64,000 bases of DNA, taken from positions 9,424,501 to 9,488,500 of the forward strand of contig JARFIW010000170.1 in assembly GCA_036346225.1 (NCBI GenBank). The letters run 5' to 3'. Made by a program: the position numbers and the translations under genes. This document shows, in pieces, positions 44,619-54,700 of the stretch (within the stretch, counting starts at the first letter, position 1; each line of letters opens with the position of its first letter). The notes under the pieces are model-generated. The model did no database searches. It was not told where the DNA came from and worked only from the letters and a program-made list of their open reading frames with translations. The stretch is from Platerodrilus igneus (Eukaryota > Arthropoda > Insecta > Coleoptera > Lycidae).

Positions 44619-44736
44619 ACTGGGTTAGTTGGCAACTATTGTTGTTGGTACAGTAGAGGTTTTTGGACTTTATTAGCATGGCACTTTACCGACTTTCTAT
44701 GTGAAATACGTTCTAGATTTTCTGTACGCAACAAGT

Positions 44737-45635
44737 TGGCTACATGCAAAATTTTGTTAACGTTCTATATTTCTGTAAACTGAACATGAGGTGACGCATA
44801 TGCACAGCATTACACGGTATAAAAGGTTAAGTTGATGATCTCGACTTAAAAATGTTCATACTGACGATCTCGTGTCCAATGCATCAAATGTTTGTGTGAG
44901 AATAACAAAAATAGCAACCAAAAAAGCAATGTCCAATGGAGTACGAAAGCGATATTAAATGAGATTTTTAAACTTCAATCGTTTACTATTTGCATCTGCT
45001 TATTGCACAGAAGAGTCCATTTAAGAAAGACGATGGAGGATAATCTATTTAGTTCTGTAAAAGTATTCCCGTAAGTCAAAGAGCAACAAAACCGTTTAAT
45101 GTCAAAAGACATTTGAAAATGGCTTCCGTTTAACATAGAATAAAAGCAGCAGCATACTAAAACTCATTTCTCCGCCTGAATACTTTGTTAATCCACAGGA
45201 GAAAACCTTATCGCATGCAATTTTATTACTTTCCTGCACTATTACGTAGCATACTATCCAGATATCGACTTTTATTACGAGGCATAAAACTAGGGTCGTT
45301 AGTTACATTTAAAGCTATACCGTTATCGAATCGGGTTATTCTTCGTTATTGACACAAGAAGGGTACGAAAATGCGAAGTGCTAGGGAATTTCCAACGAAT
45401 ATCTTGTTAATCGAAAAATTTAAGTAATAAAACGTTTTGTTTACTAAGTGACTGATCAAAGATAAGCTTGTATTAAATGTTATCATGTAGGATATAGGTC
45501 ACGAGAACTGCACACTTTCATGGAATGTACCTACTTCCGCATATTCGAAATGATAAGTATAGTGAAGAAGGTTAAATGAATCAACAATTATGTCTTGAAT
45601 CAAATGCGATATTTGTTTAAAGCACACCTACTCGT
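44737..45635. other. Unassigned AT-rich region
   Basis: No gene or repeat family was recognised here. Confidence 0.5.
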
Positions 45636-46530
45636 TACACAGCCGCACAAAAATTTTTCTTTCTAATCTGGAGGTCTGACCATGTTCACCATATGTTTCT
45701 GGAGTCGCTGAAACCCAATCCGAAGTCCATTTTACCCCATCCCATCAAGTTTCTGATTTAACTTCAAAAAGCAAGGCAGATTTAATTTAAACTTTATAGC
45801 AAAATTATTTTTATATGGATGGTGACCGTAAATTGTTACACGCTCAAAACGGATGGGCGTTAATGTTATTAATTTTTTTAATAACGCGTTTTGTGATCTT
45901 GCCCCTGGGAAGAAGATAGAATAACAATTCAGAACTTAAAGAGACTTGAAATTTTTACGCGTACGACGTGGAACCATAAAAAACTTGCTGTGCCGACGGT
46001 TAGCTTGACTATTATCCCATGGGAGATCATGAAAATGGCAGGGTTGAAATATTCTTCATAAAACGAAAAATAAAGTGAAGTTGGACGCTACTGTTTCTAA
46101 CAAGTATGAAAAACTATCATTTTTAGGGTTGATACAGAAACTCTACCGGAGGAGATCATTTTCAAATTTTTAATTTACCCTACTTAGAAAATTAAACATA
46201 TTAAAATAAGAAGGAACCTATCATATAACAAATAATTTTTATCCAATAATAATTATAAAAACCAATAAATAATTTCATATATATTAGTCATATCAAAATT
46301 ATTAGTTAAACAAAATTTCATTTCTTAGGATCTATATGAGTATCAAATCTGATAATCACGTACAAATTAATCAAAAAAACTGTAATTCAAATAATTTTAC
46401 AATTGTAATAGCGAAAATTTCAAACGTACTGCATATTACTTTCAAGAAAATATATATTCTAAAAAAAATTATTAAATAAACGATCAAAAAAATTGTATTT
46501 TCTACTCATTAGGGTGCCGAATCTTATAGA
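45636..46530. repeat. Remnants of the satellite-bearing element, left part
   Basis: The segment AATCTGGAGGTCTGACCATG near 45665 with AACCCAATCCGAAGTCCAT near 45710 is a diverged copy of GATCTGGGGGTCTGACCGTG near 47602 and its downstream sequence. The rest is AT-rich and unassigned. Confidence 0.45.
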
Positions 46531-46842
46531 ATGGAACGATGGATGTTTTCGCGGGGTCGAAACTTAGCCGTTGTGGAAACGAGGATTGCAAAAATAATAA
46601 ACAAATCCTTTTGGGATCATGTAAAAATCACGCTGGCTGTCTACAGTGACCAAGGCGATGGGTCCAGACTGATGTCTTACATGATAGCTAAACTCAAGAA
46701 TGTTTGCCTAGAGGGTACATGTGGGTTAGTAGAGCGTTTTGGAATCTACTTCATTTTCTACACTTCTCGTATTTTTATTGGCCCTACAAGGTTTTTATTG
46801 TTGGCTCTACTGGGTGTTGGCGCTGTAATAAAAGTAGATTAA
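46531..46842 (+). CDS. 103-codon open frame of unknown function
   Basis: This frame has balanced composition, unlike the AT-rich sequence around it, and no low-complexity stretch. The N-terminal part is basic (MERWMFSRGRNL), the middle contains LAVYSDQGDGSRLMSYMI, and the C-terminal 35 residues are hydrophobic (FIFYTSRIFIG and FLLLALLGVGAVI), as in a single membrane helix. I do not recognise a family. It lies inside the satellite-bearing element between diverged repeats, so it may be a relic of that element's coding region. No splice sites or promoter were identified. Confidence 0.3.
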   Translation: MERWMFSRGRNLAVVETRIAKIINKSFWDHVKITLAVYSDQGDGSRLMSYMIAKLKNVCLEGTCGLVERFGIYFIFYTSRIFIGPTRFLLLALLGVGAVIKVD

Positions 46843-47329
46843 GGCACATAAATTTTTGACTATAGTATTTCACCACCAACGGCTTCCCAACCTGCTTGAC
46901 ACGAAGATGATGTGGAAGTGGGCGGATTCAGAAAATTACTTACAAAGACAGTTCAACTGGGGAAAATCTTATCAGAGCAAATGTTTAATGCCCATGTGCC
47001 TTGTGTATGAAACAAGTTAAAAAACTTGAGGTATTTCGTGGACAATAAGTCGTTTACATGGACTTTTGAAAGATTAAATTGCTATTTGTGATTTTACAAA
47101 CCCACTTTCACAACAGCTGAATCGTTTTCAACATGATTGTGGGTACAAAATTCTGAACTTAGTCTTGTAATTGACCGAACTAGAAAATAACAAATTGCAT
47201 GTTGCTTTTTCCATATGGGCGCAAGGACTTTTTAAAAATTCGTATATCTGCCTAAATTTGTAAATGAATATTCTTAGCGAATTTTTTCTAAGTTGTTTTA
47301 ATCGACAATTTTTTTACATAACCAAAAAA

Positions 47330-47590
47330 GTTGTTACAACTTGGTATCTAGGGAGTTCTTGGGGTCGCTAATAACGAATCTGAAGTCAGATTTTCAAAAT
47401 TTCAAATTGCGGATCAAATATGACAATCGATTTTTAAAAAAATCATTAAATATTTACAAAACTTGGTATCTATGGGTTTTTGGGGTCGCTGATTCCGAGG
47501 CTGAAGTTAGAATTTCAAAATTAAAAAATTCATCCGCTCTATTTGAATTTTGAAAGTTTGACTTCAGGTTTGTAGACAGTCACACAAAGA
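47330..47590 (+). repeat. ~120-bp satellite unit, direct array (two copies)
   Basis: ACTTGGTATCTAGGGAGTTC at 47339 and ACTTGGTATCTATGGGTTTT at 47461 start two units. Each continues with TTGGGGTCGCT, then GAAGT-AGATTTTCAAAATT and a CGATTTTTAAAAAAATC stretch. The same unit occurs in inverse orientation at 48880-49340. Confidence 0.8.
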
Positions 47591-47689
47591 ATTTGTTTCC
47601 GATCTGGGGGTCTGACCGTGTTTATTATATGTTATCGGGGTAGTTGAATCCGAATCCAAGGCCTATTCAACTACATCACATCAGGCTTC

Positions 47690-48005
47690 TGCCCTAACCT
47701 CAAAAAACCTATAATCTAAGCTATTAACTGCACATAACCCCAAAAATAAAGTTGTAATCTGAAGATTCAAGCTCTTAAACCCCATAACGCCATAACTTAC
47801 TTAACCTCATCATCAACTTAACCCTATAACTCACTTAACCCCATGGTTGTCTAACCCATTTAACCCCATAACTCAATGTACATCAACTCCAATAACTAAA
47901 TATTCAGCTTAACCTCTATGCTTAACCGTCTGGTCGCAGAAAGTAAACCTATAAACAATTACCTCCATAACCCTACTACCCACTTACCTATTTACTCCAT
48001 TAACC
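47690..48005. repeat. G-poor, C/A-rich cryptic repeat (AACCCCATAACTYACTT-like)
   Basis: Words such as TTAACCCCATAACTCACTTA and TAACCCTATAACTCACTTAA recur irregularly with a period near 20 bp, and G is rare on the plus strand for about 300 bp. The strand asymmetry resembles telomeric or R-loop-forming repeats, but the insect telomere word CCTAA is present only occasionally. Confidence 0.6.
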
Positions 48006-48330
48006 ACATGCCGGATAATTAACTTGATATGTAGATGTATTTGTCAGGTCTCAAAAAATGCTGTAATGCTATGCACATTCGTTCATGAGTCGTTGTATAT
48101 CAATGAAAAATATTAGTGATAAATCTCCATATTTCGTTACGTGGTTCTAGAAAATATATTCTATTAAAGAAGTCAAAGTTGAGGTTCTTTGCTGACCAAT
48201 TATATCTTGCGTGGGTCTCCATCCAGGGCACCTCCACATGGTGACGGTGACATGATGTACAAAACCCGATCGTGCAACCTCCCTGCAGTGTAAATCGGGT
48301 AACGCCAATGTCGACGGTACAATGACTTGG

Positions 48331-48610
48331 GCGGCTCCGTGGTGTAATTGGTATGCATGTGACTACTATGCATAAGGTCCCGGGTTCAAATTTCGACACG
48401 GTCCGTTTGAAAAATGTTAGGTGAGCATTTTTCACAAAAATACGCCCTCGTTCAGATGAAAAGTAAAAAGGAGGTCCCGTGTGTCAGTGTTGTCACGCAC
48501 CTTGCTTGCAATAGCAAGGGTTCGGCAAAATTCAAAATTTCCAGGTAAAAAAAACTCGTTTCCTGGACAATGTATTACCTTTGGGTGGAGCATTGCGAAA
48601 TCAAATGTAG
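48331..48610 (+). mobile_element. tRNA-derived SINE, copy S2, with 13-bp target duplication
   Basis: The head GCGGCTCCGTGGTGTAATTG contains an A-box-like segment, and GGTCCCGGGTTCAAATTTC contains a B box. The body runs through TTAGGTGAGCATTTTTCAC and AAAATTTCCAGGTAAAAAAA, and the end is TTGGGTGGAGCATTG-(n)-AAATCAAATGTAG. Flanks GTACAATGACTTG (48317-48329) and GTACAATGATTTG (48612-48624) differ at one base and are a clear target duplication. It is the best preserved of the three copies. Confidence 0.9.
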
Positions 48611-48624
48611 CGTACAATGATTTG

Positions 48625-49390
48625 ACAACTAACGTTAATTGAATAAACGAAAAAATATTATATAATACAGTATGTTTCGAGTGCTTGTGCCAAAACAAAA
48701 TTTGTGCGAGGAAAGGTGCGATGATCAGAGTTATGCGGTTATTAAAATAACGCAGATATCAGGTTAAATTTCTAACATATGTGATTATTGGAGTTGTATA
48801 TCGTGTTATGGAATTAAATATTTAAGAGGGTTATAGGGTTATAGAGAAAGAATCTGAAGTAAGATTTTCAAATATCAAAATAGCATATCAAATATAGGTT
48901 TTTTTTAATTTTAAAAATGTGACCTAAGACTTGTAATTAATGACCCTAAAAACCTATGGATACTAAATTTCATAAAAATTCAACAATTTTTATAATAGTT
49001 CATCCGCCATATTTGATCCGTCACTTTGAATTTCAAAACTTCAGTTCCGTTATCAGCGACCCCAAAAAAACCTAGATACTAAGTTTAATAAAAATTTACT
49101 ACTTTCTTTAAAAATCGACCATAATATTTAATCCGCCATTTTGAATTTTGAAAATCTGATTTCAGATCCGTTATCAGAGATCCCAAACCTCCAGACACCA
49201 TGTCTGTAGCAAATCCGTGAGTATTTAGAAAAGTATGTTTGCTACGTAAAATCCGCCAAGTTTTTTGAGGTTTAATGTGAAGGGGTAAAATAGGCTTCGA
49301 ATTGGGTTTTAGCGACCCCAAAAACATACAGTAAACATGCTCTATCCCCCAGATCAAGAGAACTTTTTTGTGTGGTTGTGTTATCAACAG
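48625..49390 (-). repeat. ~119-bp satellite unit, inverted array (three to four copies)
   Basis: On the minus strand the unit CTAGGT-TTTTGGGGTCGCTGATAACGG recurs with starts near 48951, 49069 and 49188 and a partial copy near 49325, spaced 118 to 137 bp. Each contains AAATGGCGGAT-like and TTTTCAAAATTCAAA segments. It is the reverse complement of the array at 47330-47590, so the two arrays form inverted arms around about 1.3 kb that includes the C-rich tract and SINE S2. Confidence 0.75.
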
Positions 49391-49934
49391 TATACTTAGA
49401 ACAACATTAACAAAAGGGTACAGAAATTAAGTGAGCGAACTTGGCAACAAAACATAGGGCGTAGATTGTAACACCAATTGTATTTTGTAGTACGTGCGAT
49501 GCGTCCTAAAATTAATTGATTCACTGTTGCGCCCAAAGTAAGACATAAAACCCCCAAAAAGTTTAAATTTCTAACATTACAACAAACTTTGACTGGTGTG
49601 TGGTGTCCATTTAACGCGTAGCAGTAGACCGGATATGTATGTACCAAGCCAAAATAGATAGTTTTTACATTTAAACTTCTATAAGGTGTATAAGGTGTAA
49701 GGTTCATTTTGCAAATTTTTGACCAACTATAGGGATCTCCATCAGGAGGTGGAGGATAAGGAGGATCCTCCTTCTGTAGTTCTGCTCTACACGGTTCCAA
49801 ACTAACATAGGGTAATTCTGCTGTTTTTAAAAAATTTTATTATCCCCACCTCCAAAAAATCGGTAACCGCACTCCTACAATTTTTGAGATACCTCTCGGC
49901 GCCATCGACTCCGCACGGCTTCTATATTCTCAAT
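49391..49934. other. Spacer with a 16-bp perfect palindrome
   Basis: No gene is recognised; a 134-codon minus frame at 49396-49800 has no domain. The palindrome AAGGAGGATCCTCCTT lies at 49758-49773 within a GGAGG-rich stretch. Confidence 0.45.
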
Positions 49935-50332
49935 CTTTTAATTTTTACCCTACGACCAACCCCTAACTGCTTTAAAACCCCTAAACCAGAATTGTTTAAC
50001 TTGTTTACTTCTAAACATTTTCTTGGCGCGTAAAGCATTAGATGGCCTAAAATTTTTCGGACAGTAGTATACGCAATTAATTTTAACCTTGGACCACTTT
50101 TATCAAGGTGCAACCCCAAAACCCCAATTTTATAACTCTTTATTTCTAAACATTTTCTTAGCGTGTAAAGCATTTGATGGACCCAAATTTTCTTAGAAGT
50201 CCGAATCCGACATTGCTTTTAATCTAGGACCAACCCCTCTCCTTATCAAGTTACAACTTCCAAACTCCAATTTTATAACTTTTTTATTTTTAAACATTTC
50301 CATAGCGTATAAAGCATTATCAATCTATATAA
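49935..50332. repeat. ~140-bp tandem repeat, three copies
   Basis: TAAACATTTTCTTGGCG near 50013, TAAACATTTTCTTAGCG near 50150 and TAAACATTTCCATAGCG near 50292 mark three units 137 and 142 bp apart. Each is preceded by AACCCCTAAACC or AACCCCAATTTTATAAC and followed by GTAAAGCATT-GATGG. The array abuts LINE J2. Confidence 0.82.
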
Positions 50333-51671
50333 TGCTCATGCACCCATTAAGAAAGTCCGCGGGAGAAAATCAAAAACCCCCTGGCTGACAGAGGAATTCA
50401 AAAAAATGAAATGCATTAGAAATGCTGCAGGACTGAATTATAGGCGTATACCCACCTCAGATAACGAAAAATCAAGCAACTAATTAGAAATTCCAAGCTG
50501 CACCATTTGTATTCCTTATTAAACATACATTCTGCTCAAACGTGGAAAGAGCTGCAATCATTTGGTGTTGCTGAAGCACCGACCATCAATGTTTGGATGC
50601 CTTAAATAAATATTTCGTCTTGATCAACTTTGCTGACCTCATATTGATGGCAGCATTCATGCGATTAGCTACTCAAGGCGCCATCATACGCCTGAGGCAC
50701 AGCAGTTCTCTTTTAATGTGTTTGGGATATATGATGTGCGGAAATCAGTTAAACGTATTAAATCGAGTGTCACAGGTGTGGACGAAATTTCCAAAGCAAT
50801 GCGGCTTCGTGTTATGTCTTTTGTTCCAGAAATGCTTGTTGCCATTATTAATAATTCCTTTGCCACAAACGTTTTTCCGAAGTGCTGGAAACGGCCTTTA
50901 CCAAAATCAGAAAACCCTATACTTCCATCTGATTACCGACCCATCAGTATATTGCCAGCACTTACAAAATCTCTTGAATACATTGCTTTAAATCAGTTGT
51001 CAGATTACATCAATCGTCATAATCTTTTCGACCAAATGTAGTCTAGTTTCCGCAGGAATCACAGTACCACAACTGCACTTATACAGTTGAGGATAATCTA
51101 CGGGAAGCTGTGGATAGGAAGCAGATTACTATTTTGGTGCTACTTGATTTTAGCTCGGACTTTGATAATGTTAATTTTGAAATCTTTCTCGCCAAGTTAA
51201 CGATATATAATAATTTTTCTCATAATGCCTTGCTATGGGTTAGATCTTATCTCTGTGCACGTCGGCAATGTGTTATGGCTGAAGAGGATGACCGTTTCTC
51301 CAGTTGAGAACATTTAAAAGCCGAGGTACCGCAAGGTAATGTTTTGAGGCCGATTCTATTTTCGCTGTGCATTCAAGATTTTTCTAAAATTTTAAAATAC
51401 TGCAAGTACCACTGTTATGAGGATGACGTTCAAATATATCTTCATTGCCCACCAATGACATAGTGGCTGCGTTAGATAAAATTAACATCGAACTTTAAAA
51501 TTAAATCATGGGGTGACAAAAACCAGTTAACGTTAAACCCGACTAAATGCCAAACCATTCTGGTTGGCACATCAAAAGTATTACATTCAATCGATCATAC
51601 CGCTTTACCAAAGTTACTTTTAAATGACGCCGAAATAAAAAATAGCACTATAGTAAACAACCTTAGTATGT
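50333..51671 (+). mobile_element. Jockey/CR1-like LINE J2, 5'- and 3'-truncated
   Basis: The plus strand encodes the linker and reverse transcriptase of a LINE in shifting frames: KSKTPWLTEEFKKMK near 50370, GVDEISKAMRLRV near 50780, FPKCWKRPLPKSENP and SDYRPISILPALTKSLE near 50875-50985, then VLLDFSSDFDNVNF near 51130-51165. EVPQGNVLRPILFSLCIQDF follows near 51325-51385 (in two parts). The catalytic box reads YEDD instead of YADD near 51418. QLTLNPTKCQTILVG near 51525-51570 closes the domain. It stops at 51671 where an RTE-like copy begins, without a 3' tail. Confidence 0.85.
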
Positions 51672-52447
51672 AAAGGAGGGATAAATAAGTCAAAAACTGA
51701 AGACCAATAGGAATCGAGAACTTACTGCACTTAACAAGAAAACGCAACTACATGTGCAAAGACAACAAACATAGAAACGAACAAAAGATTGCTGAAAGCA
51801 TATGTGTGGAGCACAGCACCGTACAGGTGTCAAACGTGGATCGTAAGAGAAGCGGACAGGAAAAAGATAGAGACCATTAAAATGTGGTGCTACGCGCATA
51901 TGATGAAGATATCATGAACAAACAAAGTTAAGAACAAAGATGTTCTAGAAACGGCAGGAGAAGAAAGAAATATGTAGAAAACAGTAAGTAATAGGAGAGA
52001 TACGATGAAATACACATACTAAGGTAAGAAGGAATAGTGAGGAATATATTAGAAGCAGAGATAGGAAAAGAGAGAGGTAGAAGTAGACCTAGATTAGTTT
52101 ATTGCACACAGATTGTGAAAAATGTAGGCTGTTTGAATTTCAGGGAAATGTGTAGGTTAGCTCGGAAGAGAAATCAATGGAAATACGCTCCAACCAGTTC
52201 CAGGGCAGAAAACCTAATGTTGAAAAAAGTAATTGTACTTAAACCTGATGATTATTGTAAACTACTACAGGTGTTGGTTTTCGGTATTCTTAACAAATGT
52301 TGATTGCGCGATAGGAGTAGTTGGAAAACTGTTGATTTGCCAAATGTCTAAGTGGTGAGGGCTCTTGGTAGCCGCCAGGTTGCTTAACCCACTTTGCGTA
52401 CAATTGAATATCGGTGAAATAGGTTATGTTTTTAGAAAACAATAGAA
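51672..52447 (+). mobile_element. RTE-like LINE copy D, 5'-truncated, with 3' extension
   Basis: The copy starts in the KSTKDIK-(n)-GRAT region of the reverse transcriptase and includes KRLLKAYVWSTAPYRC, IKMWCYAHMMKIS and an open C-terminal frame at 52037-52303 (NILEAEIGKERGRSRPRL). The ~210-bp 3' extension follows, with a hairpin GGTAGCC-GCCA-GGTTGC near 52361-52378 whose stem keeps pairing through two G-U pairs relative to copies B and C. It ends in GAAAACAATAGAA near 52447. Several stops make it inactive. Confidence 0.8.
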
Positions 52448-52958
52448 TGAGAAAAGCGCAAAAATTACAAAAACAGAAGATTAGCACAAGGTCGTGCTGT
52501 GCTTAAAATAAAAGCAGCTCCTATGTTCGAAGACTACAAACATAGAAACAAGGAAAGATTGCTGAAAGTACATGTGCGGAGCACAGCAGTGTGAATCGTG
52601 GACAGTGAGAGAAACGAACAAGAAAAATATAAAAGATGAAGATATCATGGACAGACAAAGTTAAGAACAAAGTGGTACTAGAAATTAGGGGAAGAAGAAA
52701 TATGTTGAAAACTGTAAAAATAGGAGTGATAGGATGATAGGACAAATACTGAGACATGGGGGAATAGCGCGGCATATGTTAGAAGTAGAGAAGAAAAAAG
52801 AAAGGTAAAGATAGACCTAGATTAGGCTATAGCACACAGATAGTAAAAGATGTAGACTGTAGGAATTTCAGGGAAATGTGTAGGTTATCTCAGAATAGAA
52901 AACAATGGCGGTACAAGTCCACACAGTTCTAGTACTGCACACCTAATGATGATGAAGA
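52448..52958 (+). mobile_element. RTE-like LINE copy E, 5'-truncated, ATG-type tail
   Basis: It starts at nearly the same reverse transcriptase position as copy D (AAAAGCGCAAAAATTAC, then AGCACAAGGTCGTGCT) and lies head to tail after it. It runs through MKISWTDKVKNK near 52640 and a broken RHGGIARHMLEVE near 52755 to a TAATGATGATGAAG end near 52950. Like copy A, and unlike B, C and D, it has no 3' extension. Confidence 0.78.
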
Positions 52959-53995
52959 AAATAGACAACAGTTATTCACAGTGCAGTTGTTATTTATTGA
53001 TGAAGCAATAATGTATGTCAAAGAATGACACTTCAAGCGAAATGCTGATATGCGCAATCACAAAACTAGAAACAAAAATAAAACGTGCTATTTAAAAATA
53101 AACCCTGATATACAAACAACATAGGTTGTAAGTTATCACAAATACTAAAAGGCTACAATGACGTTAGCGACTTTTAAAAATTATAATTTAGGGTTTTTAC
53201 TTTGTCGAAATGTTTGTTACACGAATAGGATATCACTTTTACCCGTTGTGTACCCACTCGTGTTAAATTTACAGGAAAAAAATCGCTAACTTAGTTGTTA
53301 ATGTTAAATAGTTGACATTTGCTTCAACAATATATCGTGCAGAAATACCACAGATTGTGAATTAAAATAAATGTTAATGAGAAATAGAAATATACATAAA
53401 TTCAAGCATTTTATACAGAACCATGACATGCCAAAAGCTATTGTGTGAAATGTTTGCATAAAACGGCATAATTGTTAAAACAAGTTGCTAAGCATGTTGT
53501 GCTCGATAAAAAGTGAATTTAGAAACTGTTTTCTAAAAAATGTGACACTAAAAACTGAATTTCAAAACAAAGTCCCACATTACAAATTCAAATAATTCAT
53601 ATAATGATGTAAGAGTCGAACCCGCCAGGCAACGTGATATAACAAAAATATGTTTAAAATTATTTATTTACATTAATTAGTATAAAAACACAATAAAAAC
53701 TGGTCTTTATGTAACCATATAAGATAAGAACAATGTAACAAGATTATAATGCTACAAGGTTAATAATAAGGTACAGTACTAATAAAGATACAGAGGAATA
53801 ATCACATTAACAAATAAAAATAAGACAGCTAAACGACGTTAATGATTGATGTTACATAAGAAATAAATATAGCAATAAACTAAAGGTGCTCTAAAACATC
53901 CAATTTGCAGAAATCCGTCTGCTTTAATTAATTTATCATATTCAAGTATTGTTGTTAATACATAAAATACCATAAAGCTCACTCACAAAAATAGT
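52959..53995. other. Unassigned AT-rich region
   Basis: No gene, repeat or element was recognised here. Confidence 0.5.
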
Positions 53996-54160
53996 TTTGT
54001 AACGTTTGGGCGTTACGGGAAATAAAAACTAAATGCGAGAAAATGATAAATTAATCTTAACTAGATAAACTCATATTTAAAAAAACATTGTATAATTCTA
54101 ATGTCATGTGTAATAGCGTTCAATAGCATGGCATTTTAATAAAATTGGCATTCTAAAATC
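53996..54160 (+). repeat. Direct repeat V, copy 1
   Basis: It begins GTAACGTTTGGGCGTTACGG, itself a short palindrome (GTAACG-TTTGGG-CGTTAC), continues with AAATAAAAACTAAATGCGAG and TGTATAATTCTAATG, and ends near GCATTTTAATAAAATTGGC. A second copy lies at 54556-54700. The terminal palindrome is the kind of short hairpin found at the ends of some Helitrons or SINEs. Confidence 0.75.
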
Positions 54161-54555
54161 AATATACACAATTCCGGTACTAATTAATCCAACCCAATAA
54201 TTATTTTCCCTTTGATTAATTCCTTATTACATAAACAACAGCCAATAAACATTTTAGTTTATTGCGTCATTTCTTAAAGTGGTAATAACTTAGCCAACAA
54301 GCACCGGGGTCGAACCGCTTTGATCCCTGTGAGTGTTCTATTCCCTTGAGGAATAAAAAAAGTCGCTTCATGACCTTTCGCCTTCAACGACACTTGCAAT
54401 GTTGCTTCTTATAAGTCTAAAAACTTAAGTTTTTACTTTTTTAATTTTTTTAATTTTAATTTGGATGAACAAAAGGCTGTGGACGTAGGCCTGATGCCTA
54501 ACGGTAGGAATGATAGGATGGTAGATTTTTGGAAGAGATCTTGTTTGTAAGGGGG
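54161..54555. other. Segment between the two V repeats, possible SINE remnant
   Basis: On the minus strand near 54312 the sequence GCGGTTCGACCCCGG looks like a pol III B box, and near 54500-54560 AGGCATCAGGCCTACGTCC resembles a retroposon body. No A box or tail was found, so the identity is open. Confidence 0.3.
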
Positions 54556-54700
54556 ATAACGTTTGGGCGTTACGGGAAATAAAAACGAAATGCGAAAAAA
54601 AGAAAAAGTAATCATAACTGGATAAATTTATACTGAAACACCCTGTATAATTCTGATTTAAAAAATATTGCATTTTAATGAAATTGGTAGTTCTATTCAA
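54556..54700 (+). repeat. Direct repeat V, copy 2
   Basis: It repeats ATAACGTTTGGGCGTTACGG, AAATAAAAACGAAATGCGAA, TGTATAATTCTGATT and GCATTTTAATGAAATTGG in the same order as copy 1, 560 bp downstream. Confidence 0.75.

Larger units (their letters stand above)
41318..44736 (+). repeat. Dispersed repeat R, copy R4, with three insertions
   Basis: R4 joins the family inside its first third (GTTAGATAGAAAAAACAAC near 41343) and ends TGTACGCAACA at 44736. Its body is interrupted by a minus-strand LINE (41473-42640), a gypsy gag fragment (42842-43507) and a solo LTR (44184-44618). Segments between the insertions align with R1 to R3, for example GAACTGATTAATGTG near 42691 and the CTTCTGGGGGTTTTCCC block near 44047. 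Confidence 0.8.

Noticed and set aside
47690..48005. Interstitial telomere array
   Set aside because: Regular TTAGG or CCTAA repeats are absent; the period is near 20 bp and irregular.
54425..54700. 91-codon minus frame
   Set aside because: It covers the V repeat and a T-rich stretch; composition explains the frame.
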